Positions 55,469 through 64,000 of a stretch of 64,000 nt of DNA are shown here, in pieces. The notes under the pieces were generated by a model. It was not told the origin of the DNA and did not search any database. It saw nothing but the letters and a program-made list of their open reading frames with translations. Each line of letters opens with the position of its first letter. Position 1 is the stretch's first letter. A program made the translations under genes and the position numbers. This DNA comes from Meandrina meandrites (taxonomy: Eukaryota > Cnidaria > Anthozoa > Scleractinia > Meandrinidae). Location: the NCBI GenBank assembly GCA_963693305.1, contig OY855904.1, positions 39,189,417 through 39,253,416 of the forward strand, in the 5' to 3' direction.

Positions 55469-57066
55469 ATGTGATATTCGATTGGTTCAGTGTGTATCCC
55501 ATCGGCCAGCACCCATCGTTTGTCATAATAAGCACTCAACCCCAGCTTCTGCTGCTCGTAAGTTACTATATTTCCATCCCGCATTCTGAAACCTCTGTTT
55601 GTTGCCATATCCTTACTACCTTCCAACGCTGTCTTGAAACGCTGCCAGGTTATCTCGTTTTGCTTCTTTGACATACCCTTTGTGCTGAACTTCTCTTTTT
55701 CACCTTGGTTGTCAATGAAATAACATTTTGAGCAGAGCGCTATCATCCGGTTCCCCTCACACTCCAGCTTAAACAGACCAGGTGTTCCACCACTCCACTT
55801 GTCCCATGCCAACCAATTCTTTTTTTGTGCCTCGAATTCTACTTTCAGCTCCGGACGAACAATGTCCTCAAGTTTCTTACCAGAGATGGCTATATAGTTG
55901 CTGTCCGTATCCATCTGTATCAGCTCGAAATCTTTTCTGTCAAAATACCTGTCTAGGAAATCGTAATAGAATTCCAACATACGCAGCTTCGCCAGCTGAT
56001 AGACAGCGATTCCAATCTGAAATGGGCGTCTGATTGTGATACGCTGCTTCCGACTTTCCAACTCATAAGCCTCCCCAATCTCGTCAAGATCTGAGAAATA
56101 TGCGCTTCGCAAGGCTCTGTCAACTACCTTCTCGTCTTTTGTGTAAATGATGTTTGTTTGCCGCTCCAAGGCTTCTATAAGCTTCCCGTATCCACTGTTT
56201 CCCAACAGTTTGAATACCTCAGCCAACAGTGCCTTGCTTTTTTCTACGTCTCCTGTACGGCGAGCCTCCGTGACTTGTTTCACAAACCAGGGAAAGATCT
56301 TGGCCGGTTTATAGTCAATTGTCCGATAAACCCTTTTGATAACTGCACCATGATCAATATACCAGAGTAGCAGAGGGGCGTATATTAGTATCTTCTGTGC
56401 AGATAACTTACCCATAAGTTTCTTATCATCTCCGCGTTTTCTGCCTGTATCCTTCAAGTATTTAAGCATATGCCTGGGGACAGCTTTAAACGGTACCACT
56501 TTGTTGTAGAAGAATGGACACATTTCCTCGAACTTTTTGTGTAAATGTTTCAGAATCTCTATATCTATTTCAGCAAACCCAAACCAGCTTCTTTCTTTGA
56601 CTCTATGCGTTAGTATAGGTGCGCTATGTATTTGATACTCGTTTTCGTAGTGAACTACCCTTTCCTTTCCGCAAGGCATTTCTCTTGGCATGGTTGAAAG
56701 ATATAGAGCGTTGGCATCATATCCGAGGATGTTTTTGCAGAGTTGTGGTTCTGCTATTTGATGTGATCTAATTCTTGTTTTACCAACTTCGTGGATCCTT
56801 GTGAAAACAAGGCTTGGACCTCCGACAACAGCTTCTTTCAACATATTATATGCTTCTTTGCTTGGGCTGTAAAGCTCCGCGTTACGATCAATAGCTCCCT
56901 TGAGTAAGTAATGTAAACTCACACCTGGGATGCTGACTGCGTCTTTCATGATGTCGATTCCCTTCTCTGTGTAGAAGTTTCTCACCTTTTCCAGAGCCTC
57001 AAGTCCGCGAGCCACATCGAGATTATTGTAGTAACGCACCCAGTCTTTGAAGGTTTTCATTCCCTT
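55465..57066 (-). pseudogene. protein-primed DNA polymerase B, polymerase half
   Basis: Contains the palm motifs: A (GYDANALYL, residues 140-148 of this frame), B (KLLGNSGYG, 311-319) and C (QMDTDSNYI, DTD at 411-413), then a KGMSK motif near the end. Between A and B lies an insertion as in protein-primed polymerases. The frame is intact to its stop (TAG at 55465-55467) but joins the exonuclease half through a frameshift near 57060. It would replicate the element from its termini using a protein primer. Confidence 0.9.
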
Positions 57067-58812
57067 TCTCGGAACAGCTTCTTGCAGGCTTTCCATTCTG
57101 ACAGTTTTAGCACAAAGTCTCCTTTCAACTTTGAATACCAATCCATATAATCCGGTAATCCTGGGTAATCCAGCTTTTCTGGTCTGTCAAACCACTCGTA
57201 TGGAAACCATGATTTAACAGTCTTACATTCGTAGGCTTTCACCCATTTCTCGTAGCTGGTTCCCGGACCAAGGTAGTTTATTATGTCAAGGAAACGGAAG
57301 CCACAAGTGAGTAAGAACATGATTTTGTTTCCATTCTTTGCTACTCTGACTTTGTTGCTTGTGTCTGCAAGACGCTCTGCGAAGTACTTTTTGATTAGAT
57401 TCAGATCGTAAGTCCCGGAGTTGAATCCGTTGACTGGGACCTGATCACACCATTCTTCTATTTTTTTCCTCTGATCTTTTGGGAGCAGGTTTACGTCTGC
57501 TGGCATAAATTCATCTCTTACTTGTTTTCTGATGTTTTTCCCGCGTCTCTCCAACTCTTCCATAAACTTGCGAACCAGCTCTGCGGGATCTCTGTCACAG
57601 ATGTGAGTTGGCTCTCTTTCAAGGGTATCACCGATGCTCACTGAGATTGGTATGTGTGCGTTCTCGATCGTGAGATTGTCCGTCGGCTCCTTTCGCTTAT
57701 TTTTGTCTCCGTACGCCTCAAAATCATACAAGATCGTGTGCGGGTAGCTTTTTGTTTTGGGTTTAGGTAGCTTATCATCAAATATTTCCCCAACTTCACA
57801 TGCCCAAGCCTCAATTACGCGGTAGCCAGCCTTTCTAAGATAAGCTGTGCGCTTCTTTGTGGCTTTGTAAAGGTCTTCGCGCGTTTTGTCACCGCGGTCA
57901 ATGATTCTGTCACGATCATGTGGGTAACATTTTGGACAACCGTGCCAGTAGCAACCGTGATATTGAAACACTATCTTTTTCTCAGGGTTGTAGCCGTCAA
58001 CTGGCGCGCGCTCTATCCAACGCTCGCCTCTATGCCCAGACATTGCGTGGTGAACGCGGATTTTCCAACGCTTAGCTACATATTCAAGCCACCTAAGAGA
58101 TTCTTTGGAAGCTTGATGCTTTGGATAAAATGCTTTTTCATAAGCTGTCTCCGGTGCTTCAACCTTTCCACCTGGGCAATCTATTACCGTTTTCCCTTGG
58201 GCACACCTTTCTGCATGACGTTGAAGAGTGTTATTTCGTGTAAATCTCGCGTTGCAATGTACGCATGCATAAGTTTTCGCCAACTTTGCAATGTCTTTTA
58301 TTAAGAATGCGTGCCCCCCAAAAATACCAATTGTCATAATATTTTTTAACTGTGCCGCAGGGTTTCTTGTTAGATGCCATACAACTTCGGCTTCCCCCTG
58401 CTCGGGAACATAAACCCTGATGCCAAGCCAATCAGAGAAAGCAGTGCCCTTATTCAGGTGCATTTCTACCTTTTCTAATTCGTCCAGTGAGGTTTTTGGA
58501 CAGTCAGTCGGCATATTTCTGAGCTTGAAGAAAATCTTGGCTAGACCTTGCGCTACTTTTGTGCTTCGATCCGGCCTAGCTCCTCTGTGGACAGCAATGC
58601 AACGCCATAGACAAAGGTTATCTTGATAGGTATCCAGTGCCACCATTGACCGGCCATGTGCAAGGTTGCGCAGCCAGTCTGGTAAGGGTCCTGTACCCAT
58701 CAATGGTTGACGGTCAAGCACAACCTTTACATCAACATTGAAGTGGCTATCGAAGACCCACTTTGTGTCTGGTCTTTCTTTACTATATGTATCAAGGCGT
58801 TTAGCCTCCTTC
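57057..58812 (-). pseudogene. DNA polymerase B, exonuclease half with extra N-terminal domains
   Basis: From the coding start of this frame: DNLCLWRC (residues 34-41 counted from 58721) resembling the Cys motif of OTU-like peptidases; a C2H2 finger (151-173, YACVHCNARF...HAERC); a block FQYHGCYWHGC with a later GYRVIEAWACE (252-309) resembling a restriction/VSR-type nuclease; and the 3'-5' exonuclease motifs YDFEAYGD (332-339) and NGFNSGTYDL (431-440). The frame runs upstream of 58721 to about 58812, where it breaks by a frameshift. The multi-domain front is typical of Polinton polymerases; the peptidase-like and nuclease-like calls are by motif only. Confidence 0.85.
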
Positions 58813-59410
58813 TCACCCAGCCGCTTCTTCTAGTTTGTTCATCCAAGGGGAGCCGAGGTTGGTGTAGTAGATAATTTCCGTGCCGTCTTCAATGTTGCGC
58901 AACTTATACGAGTAAACATGCCTGGCGTAAAATGACATCCGCACGTTCTCTCTGATTTTTTCCATAAATTTTGGTGAGGTCTTCATTAAGATTTTGGGTA
59001 ACGCGCCACCGAATGTAACGCCGACCTTTGCTCTCTTCACCCTCAAAGCTTACGACATCGTATAAATTCAGAATCTCATTCTGGTAGTCTGTCACATTTC
59101 TGATGTTGTGGGGTGGATAGGGATCAAATTGTCTCAAAAGTTGTTGTCTTCTGTTCCTGTTTCTAGGTGGTGCTATTGGTTGGTAAAGTTTTGGCTGTAA
59201 AGGCGGTCGTAATCGCTTTTTTGTTTCTTCTGAAATAGGTTCTTCTAGCACATTCTGAACAATCTTTTTAACCGCAGGCACGTTTTCTGAAAGTAATTGT
59301 GATAAATAACGCAACTCTGCTGGGTCTATTTTCGCAAGTTCTTCTTCCAAAGATTCGAAGTCGATTTTCGCAAGTTCTTCTTCCAAAGATTGTAAGTCTA
59401 TTTCGGCCAT
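58813..59410 (-). pseudogene. DNA polymerase B, N-terminal region, two frames
   Basis: Starts at ATG 59410, preceded by a TATATA two bases away. The first frame has a duplicated SLEEELAKID repeat (residues 8-17 and 20-29), then a Pro/Arg-rich linker (PPRNRNRRQQLLRQ). Near 58975 it passes by frameshift to a second frame (FMEKIRENVRMSFYARHVYS, IIYYTNLGSPWMNKLEEA), which breaks again near 58815 into the exonuclease half. With the other pieces the polymerase gene spans 55465-59410, about 1300 codons. Confidence 0.7.
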
Positions 59411-59412
59411 TG

Positions 59413-59418
59413 TATATA
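59413..59418 (-). promoter_or_regulatory. TATATA motif 2 bases before ATG 59410
   Basis: On the minus strand, ATTATATACA lies immediately before the polymerase start. Confidence 0.5.
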
Positions 59419-59473
59419 ATAGAAAAAAATATTTTTTGAAAAATTTACTTATATAATCTAAGGAGATATTTCT

Positions 59474-59800
59474 CTAATTGAGAAAACTTTTTTGTAATTG
59501 CTTGTTCTTGAGCTCCATCAAGACCAGCTCGAGGTTTTTCTTCGCTTTTCTGTGTTTGCTGATTAGCCGGTGCTTTAGTTTACTTCCTCCGCATGCCATA
59601 CACAGACGATAGTCACACATTACACCTTTTCCGCAACTGCGACATGGGACTGGTTTTCTTTTTACTGTTTTTAGCTGATAGTTGTGCCACACGCAGTACT
59701 CTCCCATACACCTCCGCCCGCAGGTTTCTTTTCGGCTTTACATTAACCACCCGCAGTTGTTTTTTCCTCGCGCCACTTTTCTGTTATAAGCTCGCACCAT
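59474..59800 (-). pseudogene. terminal-repeat Cys/His protein (right copy, early stop)
   Basis: Inverted copy of the 43054-43368 gene. ATG at 59800, but codon 21 is TAA (59738-59740) where the left copy has TTA (Leu). The remaining frame, with all Cys/His motifs, stays open. The last residues differ (QKSFLN) because the terminal repeat ends there. A second ATG at 59707 could give a shorter product lacking the first cysteines. Confidence 0.75.
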
Positions 59801-60052
59801 TTTCTTATATAGCCCTGGTTGCTCTTGTTTTTAATTGACCCTACCTTACCAAGTAGTAACATCGGTGTAATACAAATACTGGTTCGGGTGACTTGGGTAA
59901 ATGTAAGAGTCTGAGGTGCATAAGCTAAAGATGAACCCCCGCGAGCTATGTGAGCGGGGTTTATGTTTCGCTTATGCACCTCAGACTCTTACAACCACCC
60001 AATTTCCATTCCTCACCCGAAACGGTATTTGTATTACACCGATATTACTACT
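59495..60052 (-). repeat. right terminal inverted repeat of the Polinton
   Basis: 558 bp matching 42808-43359 in inverted orientation, with a few substitutions and small indels, including six extra bases near 60012. Confidence 0.9.
59852..60052. repeat. terminal nested palindrome (right)
   Basis: Same self-complementary structure as at 42808-43003: outer stem AGTAGTAAYATCGGTGTA, inner stem GTAAGAGTCTGAGGTGCATA, GC tip. The right copy keeps 'tcgggtga' in the stem that the left copy has lost. Confidence 0.85.
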
Positions 60053-60717
60053 CTTTGGACGTGTTCCAGTAAATAAACGTTAATAAAACTTTGGAATTAA
60101 ATTCTTTGCATTATCAAGCATGTGTTGTGAAAGTTTTAAAAAAATTGTTGGAGCGGTTTTGGAGATTTTCGAAAAAGCGCTAAAAGTAGAAAATTTACCA
60201 AAAATTACATTCGTAGTGACCGTATGAAAAAATCCAATTCTCAGGATCGCGAAAACGAAAATCAACTAAACTTTCACGGCGACGAAAGATAAGTTAAATA
60301 CACATTCTGGTGTTATTTCGAAATAATTTAATCAAAGCAGTGTCTTCAAATCGGTCCGTTTATCATTATAATGCAAAAAGCATGGTTTGAAATATAATTT
60401 CGATTTATTCGAAATCAAACATATAGATTTTATTTATTCTTGTGTATTTGATATGCAGTACACCAAAGTTTCAGATACTGGTGTTAGTTTTTCTACGTCA
60501 AATCTTATTCGCGTAGAATTCAAGTTTAACTGATATCTAGTTTTTCTGTTTATCGTTACCATGGAAATATCGATTTTCCTAAAAAATATATTATATCAAA
60601 CTTCAATCCAATTCCAATATCTGGTGTAAATTTCACATCGATTCAAGTCTGGGAAGTTTGCTAAACGGCCAAATGAAAATGTTTGGTATGGTCCAGAAAA
60701 TACTGTAGAGAGACACC

Positions 60718-61242
60718 TTTCCGTGAGTTGATTCATGAGGAATATAAACTTGGTGTACTCTATTGTACCTTGACAGAAGCGAATTTAAAAAAACTCCCTT
60801 TCAAAAACAAGATATCACGTTTCAGAGTTTAGATTTCACGTTTTTACTCTCTTAGAAGCCAATAAATTCTAGCAATTTTGAATTCTAGAAATTTTCTTCT
60901 GTCAGGGCAGAAAAGAGGTTATGATTTATCACTTAGGTTGAAATAATCCTTTAATTCGGTGTGCTATTCTAGCTGAAAACTTGGACACAAAATCGCGTTG
61001 TCTGCAGTTTAACTATAAGAGCTTGACACATCACAGTAGATGGTGATCTGCTGGTACTGAAAACGACAATCATAATGTAATTCCATGCATCATCCCCAAG
61101 TATCCCAGAAAAGTTTTAGAGGAATCGATATTCAAAATTGAGAGAATTCAAGTTTTTCAATATGAAGTAGACGTTACGTTTACTTTGCTTGCAGTTTGTA
61201 AAGGAACAGTGGGAAGTTTTTTTAAATTTACAATTTTTCTGT
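60718..61242. other. non-coding, nothing recognised
   Basis: AT-rich flank beyond the foldback element. Confidence 0.4.
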
Positions 61243-61690
61243 CCCGGGGGGGGGGGGGGGGGGGGCACTCCCATATATGGGCTATATAGGTATGTACCGC
61301 GGGATAGGGTATGGTTTTTGAGGTTCTCGGTCCTTAAATAGGGTATCATTTTTGCTCCTTTTGGCATTGTGTTCCCGGTGTTATCCTTAGATAGGGTACC
61401 TAAATTCTACCAGCTAAAATAAATGCCCAACTAAATGTAAATAAAAAAAAGGTTTGTTTAAACTATAAACTATCAACTAGTAGCAAAGCGATTTTGTAAA
61501 GATTTGTGTTTTGCCGTGTGCGGTTAGCCGTTATTTGGATCGTCACCCAACGCTTCTCCTCTCCTTGAATAGGGTGTCATTTTTCGGGTTTGGGCCTTAA
61601 AAAGGGTATCAATTTTCGTTTTCTTTATCCTTAAATAGGGTCAGGGTTTAAGAACCTTCGCGGCACACCCCTATCCGAAATTTATGGGCA
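61243..61690. mobile_element. relative of the capsid-gene MITE, with poly-G tract
   Basis: Begins 'cccggg' and a 20-G run (61246-61265), then 'actcccatatatgggctata' and 'atgtaccgc', matching the start of 51056-51471. 'ccttaaatagggt' words recur at about 61333, 61388, 61565, 61595 and 61628. Near the end 'gcggcacacccct' matches the MITE's 3' part. The right inverted end is not preserved. Confidence 0.6.
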
Positions 61691-64000
61691 TCGAGTCCTG
61701 CCATCTTGCAGCTGTTAGCCATATGCACTATTGTTTGCACCATTGATAGCGGAGCTCTCCAGCGGCCCGAAGGGCCGCAGAGCGGAGCCCCATAACTACC
61801 GTGCGAGGATAGAAATTGAGAAAACCATGCGTTTGAGTTTTCATGGTCATCGTGGCTAGCGGCATGGCTCGCGGGCGCGTGCGCCTAGCGACGACGTTGC
61901 CCCAACATGGCGGCCATACTCCAGAAAAAGCTTGACCTGAGCATCTTACGTGTTTGATATTGACCATCCACCTTTTGTTAAAAGTTACCTATCGTTGAAG
62001 TTTGTAGGACACTGTATATATTTTTAAAATCATGTTGAAAATCGACTATGGATATTTCATTTCACCTACATGAATCGATTACGTGAAAAGGCGACAAAAT
62101 CTTTGGCGGTTGCTCAACAGCGGGAATGAAAACTTGTGAAGAAAGTGAACAACAGAAAATATTTCTTCGTTATTATTTTTCACCCCATCACTTCAGAGAT
62201 TTTTTCTCACATCAAAAAATGATCTGGACATTTCACATCAATTTAAACGAAGCCATTGCATAAAAAGGCACCAAAATCTTTCGCACGCTGTTCACGTTTA
62301 AAGCTGAATGAAACACGCGAAGAAAGCTGCTGAAGAACATAGATCAGTCTTCGTGGATATTTCTCGCTCTATTTACCCATCTACATCATGGAAACTTATT
62401 CCAAATCATTTAGGACAACCTTGTAACGGGAAGATCCGAAGTAATTGCGGACTTAACATGATATATCGGACTACAAGTCAAAAGAGCGATGACCAGGGTT
62501 CGACATGCGGCTGAGCAAGGGTGAAAATCACTGAATTGAGCTCAAATAAAAGTAAACGCAAGGCCAATCAAGTTTACTGAAGTGAAGGATAAAAGACTGT
62601 TAAAGGCTACACCGATGGAAAGAGAGAAATTGATCTTCGTTGATAATTCATATAATGTATACAGCTATTTCAATTAACGTTGTCGGATCGAAGCTCAAAG
62701 CTTAAAGACAAGACCGAAAGGTAGTATGGGCGAAGAAAGAGTGTTCCACGCGTGCTGAATACTAATGTGATACAGCGATATAGCAAACAAGACGTTTTTC
62801 GTTTCCTTTCTCTTCAGACATGTGTAGAAAAGATCCTTTTTCGCCTCATTTCATTTAAAAAGAATAATCCAAACCACATAACGGCGAAAGAAAAGATACA
62901 AGAAAGGTTTCACGGAAAGAAAAACAAAATATTCCACGTGCAAAAATACAAACTTGTAGATTTCCTCAATGGTGATATGCAAATTGCAGTAAATTCCCAT
63001 GGCACCATTCGGTCTTGACTTGCAGGTTTGAAGATTTAATCCGACAACGTTAATTGAAATAGCTGTATGTCGGTGGTATTGGAGAAAGCCTACAACGAAA
63101 TTGCCGTGTTCGTCTCCGATAATATTTTGCTGGTTTGAAAGCTTTGCCCTGCAGAATATACAAGCCTTCTTCAATAATGAGGTAACAAACGTAAATGTAT
63201 GCACTAAGCATAAGCCTAATTTTATATTGAGAGAATTTACTTCATTTATGAACAAATTTAAAGTTGTTTCGCTTTTCAGATCTTCCCGTAAATATTTATC
63301 AAACCTCAGTGTTTGTACATTACACTAACTATTTTCTATTTTAGTTAGTGGATCGGAGTTACCTGTGATGTTCACTAATGGATTTTGAAAACAAATTATT
63401 TGGTTTCACGGATGAAAATCACAATTTCGGCTCGCTTGCATTTGTTTTGTTTCTCGTCCTGCTCGTCAAATGTCTTACATGCGGAAACGAATATTTTGCC
63501 GGTATCGTTGCGAGTTATCTGTGCTTGGCAGAGTGAGTTCAGACTTTACCTACCGCATATTTATACTTAGCAGAAATGACGAAAATTCATTCAGTTCTCT
63601 ACATAAAGTTCTCTTAGGTACTTAATAGCGTACTTAATACGCGTACGATAAAACAGAATTCCACTAAACCGCAACGAAAAGAAGATGGTTCAAACAGTCA
63701 AAACAACATTGTAAGCTCATTGTGAGTTAGCGTGCACTACTTCCCAAATCACAAACTGCCACAATCCTTACACAAAAACCGCTTTAAAATGACTTACATA
63801 ACCGGCACCATCAGTTTGTTTTGCCGCCGTGATTTTTTTTGCCGTGGCGTGAGTTCATTTTACTTTGTTTACTTTGTTTTTCTGTATTTTGTTTTTGCCT
63901 TGAGTTGATTTTCTTGCCTGTAGTAAATCAAAACAAGGTCAAGATTCTTTTTACATTGAAAAACTCATAGAGTTTTGTGCCGACGTGCGTACGTGAGGAA
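61691..64000. other. no supported gene; small inverted repeats
   Basis: A GC-rich block (61740-61930) holds the hairpin AGCGGCCCGAAGGGCCGC near 61763. 'cagctatttcaattaacgtt' at 62660 is inverted near 63043-63070. A weakly similar pair of segments lies at about 62040-62160 and 62225-62340. Open frames up to 134 codons are without motifs. Confidence 0.45.

Larger units (their letters stand above)
42808..60052. mobile_element. Polinton/Maverick (adintovirus-like) endogenous element
   Basis: 17,245 bp with inverted ends AGTAGTAATATCGGTGTA, flanked by CTTTG at 42803-42807 and 60053-60057. The empty site is seen at 23790 in the other foldback copy. It encodes protein-primed PolB, retroviral-type integrase, A32-like packaging ATPase and a double-jelly-roll-type major capsid protein, the defining Polinton set. 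Genes lie in opposed blocks that meet with 4-nt overlaps (48596-48599, 55465-55468). It is decayed at several genes but structurally complete. Confidence 0.93.
41890..60717. mobile_element. foldback element, copy 2, host of the Polinton
   Basis: Ends GGTGTCTCTCTACAG at 41890 and its complement at 60717 match the element at 21991-24458. The left arm, centre (near 42630-42715) and start of the right arm are at 41890-42807; the rest of the right arm is at 60053-60717. Without the Polinton it would be about 1.58 kb. The flanks are no longer TTAA. Confidence 0.8.

Noticed and set aside
61728..61967. 79-residue minus-strand frame and an ATGGCGGCC start on the plus strand in the GC-rich block
   Set aside because: The hairpin-containing GC block looks like a dispersed repeat, and the plus-strand frame closes after 16 codons.

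Overview
The window looks like nuclear DNA of a marine invertebrate, most likely a cnidarian and perhaps a stony coral. This is inferred from repeat style (tRNA-derived SINEs, L1-like and Penelope-like fragments, foldback elements, MITEs), spliced genes with very short exons, and the type of Polinton present. No database was consulted. It is almost entirely accessory DNA; ordinary host coding sequence amounts to a few possible exons.

Layout. 1-12.4 kb: AT-rich, gene-poor DNA with tandem repeats, a foldback element, a TA-flanked MITE, a minisatellite-ended inverted-repeat element (8592-10257) and a TTAA-flanked foldback (10409-11083). 12.4-18.9 kb: a nest in which a pogo-like element (12412-18932) was split by a 5.9-kb element with an 8-bp target duplication (12438-18334). 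That inner element has minisatellite arrays inside its ends and carries a chain of phase-0 micro-exons, two SINEs and a Penelope-like RT fragment. 20.8-21.9 kb: the 3' exon of a gene with a zinc-ribbon-like start and a possible dual-OB region. 22.0-24.5 kb: a foldback element whose left arm was replaced by an L1-like fragment. 25-30.6 kb: dispersed repeats. 30.6-36.3 kb: a 5.7-kb element with about 2-kb inverted repeats, a perfect 6-bp target duplication and AGTAGTAATA ends, carrying inverted decayed copies of a micro-exon gene. 36.4-38.0 kb: 15-bp minisatellites in opposite orientations around a possible first exon. 38.9-40.3 kb: the 3' half of an L1-like element.

The main object is a 17.2-kb Polinton/Maverick (adintovirus-like) provirus at 42808-60052, inserted in one arm of a foldback element (41890-60717). 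It has about 555-bp terminal inverted repeats, a 5-bp target duplication (CTTTG), a protein-primed type B DNA polymerase, a retroviral-type integrase, an A32-like packaging ATPase, a double-jelly-roll-type major capsid protein, a candidate minor capsid protein, a coiled-coil protein with a hydrophobic C-terminus, a cluster of tiny membrane proteins, and a Cys/His protein encoded in each terminal repeat. The polymerase and integrase would copy and insert the DNA; the capsid, ATPase and membrane proteins would form and fill particles. It is decayed: the capsid gene holds a 415-bp MITE, the polymerase has three frame breaks, the coiled-coil gene two, a large virion-like gene an in-frame stop, and the right terminal-repeat gene an early stop.

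Three features of the provirus stand out. Each terminus is itself a roughly 200-bp nested palindrome. Nearly every gene has a TATATA-like motif only 2-15 bases before its ATG. No adenain-type protease is recognisable. The 30.6-36.3 kb element has the same first ten terminal bases as the provirus, so the two may share an integration system.
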